Assembly (NCBI GenBank): GCA_027621615.1
Contig: JAQCBC010000069.1
Span: forward strand, 1 to 5,432
Direction of reading: 5' to 3'
From: a bacterium
GTDB lineage: Bacteria > Margulisbacteria > Marinamargulisbacteria > UBA6595
Length of the DNA: 5,432 bases
In this document: one piece after another, positions 1-5,432 of the stretch
How the letters are laid out: every line of letters starts with the position of its first letter
Numbering within the stretch: the first letter of the stretch is position 1
Position numbers and translations under genes: made by a program
The notes under the pieces: model-generated
Database searches by the model: none
The model's input: only the letters and a program-made list of their open reading frames with translations
Told to the model about the DNA's origin: nothing

Positions 1-1
1 G

Positions 2-706
2 CTTTATCAATCGCGCAATCATAATGAAAAAACAACAATTTTAGCGGCATTTGTTACTTGGTTTGGTTTTTTGTTTGTGTATGCAACATCCCCCATTGAT
101 AAAGAATTTGAGCAAGTTTTGCTGGCTATTTTGTTTGCCTATGTTATGCTTGCCCCATTGTTGGTTCGTGTGTCAAATCGGTGGCTTCCCTATGTTGTTG
201 TGAGCGTGTGTATGGGTGCGGTGAGTATTATTCCCATTAAATGGCTGGTTCTTAAGAAGGATCGCGTTATTACGCAGGCATACTCATTAATTAATCAATA
301 TGCACCCGATCGGGGCGGCTATTATTTAATGAATGATTATATTGAACCATATTTGGTTCTGCACTACAGCCGAGACGGTGTAGTTGTTATAAACACAAAT
401 CGATTGACTGTGGTATATAATTCAGAATCGCATATTAAATCAAAACACTATTATGATCACCATGCGCTGCAGGATAGGCCAATTATATTTATCGGTACCA
501 TGGCGGAGAAACAACGTGTGGAATCACACTATGTATTTAAACCAATGGGGATGATTCGCCTAGGCTATGATGGTATAGATAAGGTGCTCAAACAACTAAA
601 GATTTATCCGTATGCTTGGGATGGCGAATACTATATTGGGACTGTTCAAATTCCCAGGAATGAAGGGTCCGAACAGTGGGGTGAAAAAATTAAAGGTCAG
701 TTGTAA
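2..706 (+). CDS. C-terminal part of a multi-spanning membrane protein, possibly a GT-C glycosyltransferase (5' end outside window)
   Basis: The frame is open from the first bases to the TAA at 704-706, giving 234 visible residues. The gene therefore runs off the left edge; the internal TTG at 71 is not a credible start. The visible part begins with about three hydrophobic segments (around ILAAFVTWFGFLFVYA, VLLAILFAYVMLAPLLV and YVVVSVCMGAVSIIPIKWLV). A soluble tail of roughly 140 residues follows, rich in Tyr, His and Asp, with no motif I recognise. This layout, a membrane bundle followed by an extracytoplasmic tail, matches the downstream glycosyltransferase, to which it is joined by a 1-base overlap. 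By inference it is a second GT-C type glycosyltransferase or a polysaccharide-assembly membrane protein of the same operon. The catalytic N-terminal loop that would prove this is not in the window. Membrane protein: fairly sure; glycosyltransferase: tentative. Confidence 0.7.
   Translation, partial: LYQSRNHNEKTTILAAFVTWFGFLFVYATSPIDKEFEQVLLAILFAYVMLAPLLVRVSNRWLPYVVVSVCMGAVSIIPIKWLVLKKDRVITQAYSLINQYAPDRGGYYLMNDYIEPYLVLHYSRDGVVVINTNRLTVVYNSESHIKSKHYYDHHALQDRPIIFIGTMAEKQRVESHYVFKPMGMIRLGYDGIDKVLKQLKIYPYAWDGEYYIGTVQIPRNEGSEQWGEKIKGQL
692..697 (+). promoter_or_regulatory. Ribosome binding site for the glycosyltransferase gene
   Basis: AAAGGT lies 8 bases before the ATG at 706, inside the last codons of the upstream gene. 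This spacing supports ATG 706 as the start. The TAATG stop/start overlap suggests translational coupling of the two membrane-protein genes. Confidence 0.55.
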
Positions 707-2244
707 TGGCGTTGGCGACCCGATTAAATCGGTTGGATGTAACGCGTATAGGAAAGATTTTGCCCCTATTGGCCTGTGTGTTCGGGTTTTTTGCGTATAT
801 GGCAATGAGTCAGACGTTTACCTATTGGGGTGATGAGTTATTTACTATTTTTTATGCTAAAAAACCCTTAGGTGAAATGCTTAAACAGTATTTTCAACAG
901 CCAGATCCGGGGCATCCGGTTGGCCATTATTGGGTGACCAATATCTGGCGCAAGGTGATGCCTGAATCGATTGTATACGATTGGTGGTTTAATGTTCTGC
1001 CCATTGCCTGTCATTTTGTTGTGGTTGGGGGGATAGCCATGCGTGGGTTTTCATTGCTATCCCAACGCTTGGCCTTTATTGGTGTCTGTACTGTTTCGTC
1101 TTATTTTTTTATGTATGCGAAACAAGTTCGTTATTATTCATTTGCATCGTTATGGGTGATGGTGAGTCTTTATGCTTATTATCGATGGGAAAAAACGGGG
1201 CAATGGCAGTACGTGGTTGTTGGGTGTGTGAGTGGTGTTGTTTTATTAAACAGCAGTTATATGGGCTATTTACTGTTTGTGACTAGTGTAGCTGGACGAT
1301 TGTTAATGCAAAAGCGATGGCCAGATTGGCGTCAATTCAGTGTAGGAGCTGGGATTAATTTGATTGGAGCGATTCCGGTACTTGCCCTAAAATCCAACCA
1401 GTTTTCTACGCAATTGGTTCAATTTGATTATTCGATTGTTAAACAATTAATAATCAGAATTTTGTATCTGCCGTATGCTGCCGTGGTTGGTGAGTTTTTG
1501 CATCCAATTGGGTCGCTTGTGGCCGCTGTATTTGTTGGGGCGTTGGTTGTTTTTGTATGTCGTCAGGCAACAGCCAGTGCGGATGACACGGTTCGTTTTT
1601 CCATGTATTGTGTTGGCATGCTGTTTTTTGTGACTGTTTTTTTTACAACATTTTTCTATCCGTATGCCATTCAAAGCACCCCCCGATTTTTAATGCCAAT
1701 GGTTTATTTGTTTGTGTATAGTCTGATTAAAGTTCGTGGGCCTTCATATTTCATCATGGGGTGGCTGATGATCAACGCCGTTGTCTTGGTGTGTAATGTT
1801 CAAAAAACCTGGTTTATTCAGCCAATTTTGTTTATCCCCCATGATGAGATTGTATCGCAAATTCGTCAACAACCCCGTTCAACCCAATGCATCATTAGTT
1901 TTGTTGGCTCTACTGCGCTTATTTCAGATCATGATGCCAGTTTTGCATCCCCCATACAGTATTTATTCTTGCGACATTTTCCGGATCGAGTGGCCAGTGG
2001 GATTGATCATACTCGCGATTATTTTCTTGTGCACGATATGCCATTGCGTGTCGACAATAATCGAGTTTTACATCAGATCCAGCAGGAATTTCCTCAGCAC
2101 ACAATGCATGCGACGGGGTTTGATAATATACCGGATATAAATAAATCAGTGTTGAGTCAGTATTGGGGTTTTAAGGCTCAGTATAAATATTATGCGATTG
2201 GTTTAAAAGCCAGGCAAGCTGATCCAGCCCCCGTAAACCAGTAG
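706..2244 (+). CDS. GT-C fold membrane glycosyltransferase, GT39/ArnT-like
   Basis: A complete 512-residue integral membrane protein. Proteins of this superfamily transfer a sugar from a polyprenyl-phosphate donor to an acceptor on the outer face of the cytoplasmic membrane. After a first membrane segment (about residues 17-37) comes an external loop with Trp41-Gly42-Asp43-Glu44, the place where GT39/ArnT enzymes carry their catalytic acidic residue. DPGHPVGHYW (67-76) follows, resembling the family's Asp/His-Pro loop motif. QVRYYS (140-145) matches the conserved Arg-Tyr-Tyr stretch. Further hydrophobic segments run to about residue 365 (for example 168-190, 264-285, 296-322 and 330-365). A soluble tail of about 145 residues then ends the protein. 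The start is fixed by the AAAGGT site and the 1-base overlap with the upstream gene. The last 42 bp are also the end of the opposing AEC gene. The family call is made from motifs and topology; the acceptor (lipid A, S-layer, teichoic-type or capsule glycan) cannot be told. Confidence 0.8.
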   Translation: MALATRLNRLDVTRIGKILPLLACVFGFFAYMAMSQTFTYWGDELFTIFYAKKPLGEMLKQYFQQPDPGHPVGHYWVTNIWRKVMPESIVYDWWFNVLPIACHFVVVGGIAMRGFSLLSQRLAFIGVCTVSSYFFMYAKQVRYYSFASLWVMVSLYAYYRWEKTGQWQYVVVGCVSGVVLLNSSYMGYLLFVTSVAGRLLMQKRWPDWRQFSVGAGINLIGAIPVLALKSNQFSTQLVQFDYSIVKQLIIRILYLPYAAVVGEFLHPIGSLVAAVFVGALVVFVCRQATASADDTVRFSMYCVGMLFFVTVFFTTFFYPYAIQSTPRFLMPMVYLFVYSLIKVRGPSYFIMGWLMINAVVLVCNVQKTWFIQPILFIPHDEIVSQIRQQPRSTQCIISFVGSTALISDHDASFASPIQYLFLRHFPDRVASGIDHTRDYFLVHDMPLRVDNNRVLHQIQQEFPQHTMHATGFDNIPDINKSVLSQYWGFKAQYKYYAIGLKARQADPAPVNQ

Positions 2245-3162
2245 GGTAATACCAATGGGCAATGTAATGCTGGACAAAATCGTGGTCATGACCACGAGGC
2301 TGCTGGCGAGTTTAATATCTCCGTTCAAGCTTTGCGCGACAATAAAGCTAGCCACTGCGGTCGGGGTTGCCATGAGCAGAAATAAAACCCCAAGATCCAG
2401 TCCCGAAAGCCCCAGAGCAATGCCAATACCAACAGCCAATGCTGGTGCAACAATTAGCTTAAGTCCACACACTACACCATGCACCCAAGAGAGGGATAAA
2501 ATCGTTTCTTTAGTGCAGGTGGCTCCAATGCCAATTAAGGCTAACGGCAGGGCCAAGGCGCCAAGGTATTGCAAGGTTTGTTCGGCGACTGGAGAAATCC
2601 CCCAATCGTAATAGGCAAAAGTAATGCCCAACAAGGCCCCCCACAGCATGGGTGTTTTTACAAACGATTGCCAATAGCTTGGTCCATTGGCTTGGGGATT
2701 GTAGTAGTTAAACACCACAATGCTGCCGACATTGTATAGGGGGCTGATAAACGCCAGCAGCAAGGCTGCTTGGCTAAGGCCGATGTTGCCCCATAACAGC
2801 CAAGCAATGCTTAAGCCAATAATGCCAAAATTGCTCCGAAACCCGGCTTGGATAAAAACGGCTTGATTGGGCCGGTAATGGCGACTGAGGAGGAGGAGCC
2901 CCAAACTGTACAGGGCCAACGCCATCAATGCCGCCCAGATTAAATTGAAGGTGGCTAACTCATGCAGGGGGGCTTTGGCTATCTTTAAAAAAACCAGAGC
3001 GGGGAGTGCGGTTTGGAAGGTTAGCTGGGATGCGGTTGTGACAAACCGATCCGTGAGCATGCCCCGGTAGCGCAAGAAAGCCCCCAAAAATACAATGATA
3101 AATATTGGGGCAATTAATTTGAAAACCAATACAAATAATGCCATACTAGTATACTGTAACAT
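2203..3162 (-). CDS. AEC-family (auxin efflux carrier-like) permease
   Basis: A 319-residue, almost entirely hydrophobic protein of the size usual for bacterial AEC carriers, which have about 10 membrane helices in two half-repeats and export or exchange small organic acids. Family features are visible in order. The first helix ends in LGAFLRYRGML (26-36). Next is TALPALVF (51-58). FRSNFGIIG (108-116) is the conserved Asn-Gly stretch of the first half. MATPTAVASFIVAQSLNGD (264-282) and TTILSSITLPIGI (293-305) form the typical C-terminal signature. The substrate is not predictable. Start: ATG at 3162 has GGAAG only 1 base upstream, too close to work well. Met7 (ATG at 3144) would match the usual N-terminus better and cannot be excluded. 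The gene is divergent from the HIT gene and overlaps the end of the glycosyltransferase gene by 42 bp, with no room for a dedicated terminator between them. It is probably unrelated in function to the glycan genes. Confidence 0.9.
   Translation of the reverse strand: MLQYTSMALFVLVFKLIAPIFIIVFLGAFLRYRGMLTDRFVTTASQLTFQTALPALVFLKIAKAPLHELATFNLIWAALMALALYSLGLLLLSRHYRPNQAVFIQAGFRSNFGIIGLSIAWLLWGNIGLSQAALLLAFISPLYNVGSIVVFNYYNPQANGPSYWQSFVKTPMLWGALLGITFAYYDWGISPVAEQTLQYLGALALPLALIGIGATCTKETILSLSWVHGVVCGLKLIVAPALAVGIGIALGLSGLDLGVLFLLMATPTAVASFIVAQSLNGDIKLASSLVVMTTILSSITLPIGITLLVYGGWISLPGF
2280..2297. repeat. 18-bp perfect palindrome inside the AEC gene
   Basis: TCGTGGTCATGACCACGA reads the same on both strands. 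It can form a 7-bp stem with a CATG loop. It encodes residues around Val290-Ile295 of the AEC protein and begins 36 bp after the glycosyltransferase stop. On the minus strand the stem is followed by ATTTTG, a short T tract reminiscent of a weak intrinsic terminator, but that would be inside the AEC coding region. On the plus strand no T tract follows. Its role is unknown; it may be chance or a protein-binding site. Confidence 0.7.
3119..3155 (+). promoter_or_regulatory. Candidate promoter of the HIT gene
   Basis: TATACT at 3150-3155 is one mismatch from the TATAAT -10 box and would start transcription about 12 bp before the HIT ATG, giving a very short leader. TTGAAA at 3119-3124 resembles a -35 box. 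It sits 17 bp from CATACT (3142-3147) but 25 bp from TATACT, so the pairing is ambiguous. The whole element lies within the first codons of the divergent AEC gene. No good Shine-Dalgarno sequence precedes the HIT ATG, consistent with a short-leader transcript. Confidence 0.3.
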
Positions 3163-3165
3163 ACT
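3143..3165. promoter_or_regulatory. Repeat cluster at the divergent AEC/HIT start region, possible operator
   Basis: ATACT occurs three times on the plus strand (3143-3147, 3151-3155 and 3161-3165) and once inverted (AGTAT, 3148-3152). The copies form the 10-bp palindrome ATACTAGTAT (3143-3152) and the 8-bp palindrome AGTATACT (3148-3155). The cluster straddles the start codon of the AEC gene and ends 8 bp before the HIT ATG, where a shared operator or bidirectional promoter would be expected. No regulator is encoded next to it, so function is inferred from position only. Confidence 0.3.
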
Positions 3166-3173
3166 TCCAAACT

Positions 3174-3563
3174 ATGACATCATTATTTTCAAAAATTATT
3201 GCGGGTGACCTCCCCAGTTATCGGGTGTATGATGATGACCAGTTTGTGGCCTTTTTAGACATTAACCCAATACAGCGTGGGCATACCTTGTTAGTCCCAC
3301 GGGTGGAAGTTGATCGATTTTTTGACTTGCCAGAACCCGTGTTGCAAGCCAGCATGACCGTTGCCCAGCGCTTGGCACGGGCCATTGAGCAGGCGGTTCC
3401 ATGCAACCGAGTGGGGGTGCTGGTGGCCGGGTTGGACGTGCCCCATGCGCATATTCATTTGGTGCCCATTCAAGGAACTGGGGACTTATCGTTTGCGAAC
3501 GCTCGACCTGGAATCCCCGAAGCATTAGGGGATTTAGCGATACAGATTCAAACGTTTTTATGA
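3174..3563 (+). CDS. HIT-family (histidine triad) nucleotide-binding hydrolase/transferase
   Basis: A 129-residue cytosolic protein of normal HIT length. It opens with SLFSKIIAGDLPSYRVYDDD (3-22), followed by FLDINPIQRGHTLLVPR (27-43), the conserved N-terminal half of HINT-like proteins. The histidine triad is H91-A-H93-I-H95-L-V, inside GLDVPHAHIHLVPI (86-99). By family knowledge His93 would be the residue that takes the nucleotidyl intermediate. The zinc-binding CxxC near the start of many HINT proteins is absent (LFSK here). Such enzymes hydrolyse AMP-lysine or other adenosine phosphoramidates or dinucleotides; the true substrate here is not known. ATG 3174 gives the expected N-terminus. 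It lies 11 bp from the divergent AEC start. The signalling gene follows closely, so the two may be co-transcribed. The gene is visibly GC-richer than the left end of the window. Confidence 0.93.
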   Translation: MTSLFSKIIAGDLPSYRVYDDDQFVAFLDINPIQRGHTLLVPRVEVDRFFDLPEPVLQASMTVAQRLARAIEQAVPCNRVGVLVAGLDVPHAHIHLVPIQGTGDLSFANARPGIPEALGDLAIQIQTFL

Positions 3564-3575
3564 CGGCCTAGTGGG

Positions 3576-3689
3576 ATGGCGGTGACGGTTCAACAGTATT
3601 GTGAAGAGTCATCAATGGCCAGTTATGTTTTAACAATACTCAATGCATTTGGTGAGCGGATCGCAGCCATTGATGCATCGGGTGCATAG
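3576..3689 (+). CDS. 37-codon reading frame, probable out-of-frame N-terminus of the signalling gene
   Basis: ATG 3576 lies 12 bp after the HIT stop and opens 37 codons to TAG at 3687-3689; an internal ATG at 3615 has a weak GAAGAG-type site before it. The product (MAVTVQQYCEESSMASYVLT to IAAIDASGA) is helical and reads like the first helix of a GAF domain. The signalling frame continues one base out of register. Skipping the T at 3687 joins IAAIDASGA to SLILEPDN, which is how a GAF domain runs from helix 1 into its first strand. I therefore think it is the broken 5' end of that gene, through a real mutation or a sequence error. It could instead be a short leader peptide or a meaningless frame. 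Confidence 0.4.
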   Translation: MAVTVQQYCEESSMASYVLTILNAFGERIAAIDASGA

Positions 3690-5432
3690 TCTTATTCTTG
3701 AACCGGACAATGCGCAGGTGGTGGCCGAAGTCGCGGATGCGGATCCATTGGTATCTGTGTCGCTCTATACGGCTTTACGAACAAAAGTGGGGCAATTGAA
3801 TTGGGGGGTTGATCAACTATCCAGTCCCATTGATCTGGAGGATCCCCCGGCGCATAACACGCAGTATTTTGTATTGCGGACGTTGCGGCATGCGTGCATG
3901 GGTGTGGTTGCGGTGGGTTATCCGGGGGTGTGTGATCCTGCGGTAGCCGGGGAAGTCGAATGGTTGGCCGCCAAGGTGTTGCCGGTGGTGTTGCGCCGAC
4001 AGCTGGAGGATCAATCACAGGGCAAGCCAGAATCCAGTGATTATGTTGTCATGTCGGTGTTGCATGAAATATCGTATGAATTGGGTCAGTCTTTGACGCA
4101 TTCACAGGCGGTTTCCATTATGTTTGAGGCATTAAACAAAGTGTTGGACATGGATCTCTTTTGCGTATTTTTGCTCGGGGTTCCGTCCAATGCAGCCAGT
4201 AAACTGGTCTTTTATTTAAATAGTCCGGCTGACAATCAATTGGTTGAACATGTGCGCGATGAGGTACTCAAGCACAGTTTGTCATTTTTGGGCCGCATTG
4301 TGGATGCGCGATCAGCTAATATTATTCGGCAAATTGAGTATAATGTCTCTGAAGAATTAAGTACAATTAAACAGCTCAATTCGGTGGTCAATGTGCCCTT
4401 GATTTTTCGCGGCCAATTTATGGGTCTTTTATATCTGGGCACGCATCGGCACCAAGCCTACACGCAATCCGATTATACGTTTTTACATACGATTAGCAAC
4501 CAGATTTCAACGCATTTATGGCGCATGAAATTTATTCGTGCGTCTGAAAAAACAAAAATATCGTCCATGATCGGGTCCATGACCGAAGGCATGATTATGT
4601 TGGATGAACATCATGAGATCGATATTGTTAACCGTGCGGCAAAGCAATTTTTGCAGATTAGTACGGACGTGTCATCCAATGCGATTTTGGATAAATTAAG
4701 CGATTTAGGGATTATGGATTTATTGGTCCAGTCCATTATCGAGCAAAAAGCGTTCACCGATATTGAGCTGAATGCGAACGAGCTGGTCTTGTCGGCGAAT
4801 ATTGCTCCGGTGTGTGGGGTGGATAAGCGCCCGATTGGGACGGTCATTGTGTTGCGAAATATTACTAAGGTGGCCCACATTCAACGGGTGAATGAGCAGC
4901 GGTTGTCGATTATTGAGCAGGTGACTAAAATTTTAAATTCGATTACGGACTTGGATCGGTTGTTATCCGTTTTGTTGCAGCTGTTGTTATCAATTGGGCA
5001 TGCAGATATGGGGTGTATTCAACTGAAGCAAGGCACGGCATTTGTGACCCGTGTTCATGAAAATTTTCCGGATAAGATTAGACGCCAATATCGATTCGTA
5101 TCGGGACAAACTTTATCACAGCATGTGGTTGAAATGCAGACTTTATTGGCGATTAAAAATTATCATAGCGATGCCTTGTTGAATCAAAAGACTAAAGTGT
5201 TGGTGGATAGCTATGTATGTATCCCAATTAAATTGCAAGATAAGTTAATTGGGATTTTGCACGTGGTACAAAAGTCAAAACCAGAGTCCAAGCCACTCAT
5301 ACAGGGTGATATTGATACATTATCGACGATTACGGCGTTGAGTGCGGCCGCGATCCAAAATGCACAATTAATTGAAGATACGTTATCCAATCAAAAGTTG
5401 GATCAAGAGATTCAAGTAGCTTTTTCAATTCA
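3643..5432 (+). CDS. GAF-GAF-PAS-GAF signalling protein, probably a SpoIIE/RsbU-type PP2C phosphatase (3' end outside window)
   Basis: The frame is open from after the TAA at 3631 to the right edge, giving 596 visible residues from ATG 3643, with no membrane helices. Residue numbers count from that ATG. About 14-122 is a GAF-like domain lacking its first helix, with strand MGVVAVGYPG at 86-95. About 137-296 is a GAF domain, with the strand VPLIFRGQFMGLLYLGT at 251-267. About 306-412 is a PAS domain (SMTEGMIMLDEHHEIDIVNR, 312-331, ending VIVLRNITK). About 420-576 is a third GAF (CIPIKLQDKLIGILHVVQ, 526-543). The final visible part (NQKLDQEIQVAFSI) matches the helical linker before SpoIIE-type PP2C domains (usual pattern ExxxAxxIQxxLLP). 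A serine/threonine phosphatase output acting on an anti-sigma-antagonist is thus inferred; a histidine kinase is the alternative. The start is uncertain: ATG 3643 has no ribosome site, ATG 3673 lies in a small hairpin, and a frameshift from ATG 3576 is possible. Confidence 0.85.
   Translation, partial: MHLVSGSQPLMHRVHSLILEPDNAQVVAEVADADPLVSVSLYTALRTKVGQLNWGVDQLSSPIDLEDPPAHNTQYFVLRTLRHACMGVVAVGYPGVCDPAVAGEVEWLAAKVLPVVLRRQLEDQSQGKPESSDYVVMSVLHEISYELGQSLTHSQAVSIMFEALNKVLDMDLFCVFLLGVPSNAASKLVFYLNSPADNQLVEHVRDEVLKHSLSFLGRIVDARSANIIRQIEYNVSEELSTIKQLNSVVNVPLIFRGQFMGLLYLGTHRHQAYTQSDYTFLHTISNQISTHLWRMKFIRASEKTKISSMIGSMTEGMIMLDEHHEIDIVNRAAKQFLQISTDVSSNAILDKLSDLGIMDLLVQSIIEQKAFTDIELNANELVLSANIAPVCGVDKRPIGTVIVLRNITKVAHIQRVNEQRLSIIEQVTKILNSITDLDRLLSVLLQLLLSIGHADMGCIQLKQGTAFVTRVHENFPDKIRRQYRFVSGQTLSQHVVEMQTLLAIKNYHSDALLNQKTKVLVDSYVCIPIKLQDKLIGILHVVQKSKPESKPLIQGDIDTLSTITALSAAAIQNAQLIEDTLSNQKLDQEIQVAFSI
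3673..3687 (+). other. Small hairpin over the frame junction of the signalling gene
   Basis: ATGCA (3673-3677) and TGCAT (3683-3687) can pair around a TCGGG loop. The hairpin covers the alternative ATG at 3673 and GTG at 3682 and ends on the first base of the TAG of the 37-codon frame. Five base pairs is weak and common by chance; it is noted because of where it lies. Confidence 0.3.

Noticed and set aside
71..706. A complete small gene starting with TTG at 71
   Set aside because: The frame stays open upstream to the window edge with hydrophobic membrane-like residues, so it is the tail of a longer gene.
2245..2300. Intrinsic terminator for the glycosyltransferase gene
   Set aside because: The palindrome is there, but no T tract follows on the plus strand.
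2255..2611. Plus-strand 118-residue open frame opposite the AEC gene
   Set aside because: It is antisense to the conserved AEC signature and its translation resembles no protein family; it is a shadow.
3561..3689. Stop-codon readthrough extending the HIT protein into the 37-codon frame
   Set aside because: The two are in the same frame after the TGA, but the HIT protein is already full length, and the downstream segment fits the GAF protein better.
3684..3690. Programmed +1 frameshift of the prfB kind
   Set aside because: The GCA TAG T context lacks the CUU UGA slippery pair and the upstream Shine-Dalgarno-like stimulator, and slipping GCA to CAT would pair poorly; an indel is more likely.
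3692..4018. Minus-strand 108-residue open frame opposite the signalling gene
   Set aside because: It is Pro/His-rich and low in complexity, has no recognisable domain, and lies antisense to the clear GAF-coding frame; it is a shadow.

Overview
The window is bacterial chromosomal DNA with dense, intron-free genes that use standard stops (TAA, TAG and TGA all end genes here). It has no rRNA, tRNA, CRISPR array or transposase. The protein set does not fix the lineage: GT-C type membrane glycosyltransferases, an AEC carrier, a HIT protein and a GAF/PAS signalling protein. An uncultured, probably Gram-negative or cyanobacteria-related lineage is possible, but I would not name a taxon. Base composition is uneven by eye: AT-rich in the left-hand membrane-protein genes, clearly GC-richer in the HIT gene and the first part of the signalling gene.

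Left third (1-2244, + strand): two consecutive membrane-protein genes joined by a 1-base TAATG overlap. The first is cut by the left edge. The second is a complete 512-residue protein with hallmarks of the GT39/ArnT-like GT-C fold: an Asp-Glu pair in the first external loop and a QVRYY motif. Together they look like part of a cell-surface glycan or lipid-glycosylation operon.

Middle (2203-3563): an AEC-family permease on the minus strand. It converges on the glycosyltransferase with a 42-bp tail-to-tail coding overlap and is divergent from a HIT-family nucleotide-binding protein. Only 11 bp separate their annotated start codons, so each gene's promoter must overlap the other gene. An 18-bp perfect palindrome lies in the 3' part of the AEC gene, just past the glycosyltransferase stop.

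Right third (3564-5432, + strand): a large cytoplasmic signalling protein, cut by the right edge, with at least 596 visible residues ordered GAF-like / GAF / PAS / GAF. Its last visible residues resemble the linker that precedes the SpoIIE/RsbU PP2C phosphatase domain. Its N-terminus is the main puzzle. The 37-codon open stretch just upstream, in another frame, looks like the missing first helix of the N-terminal GAF domain, so the gene is either frameshifted or starts internally.

I see no convincing novel defence or mobile system here. The best leads are the apparent frameshift, the 18-bp palindrome and the very tight divergent and convergent gene junctions.
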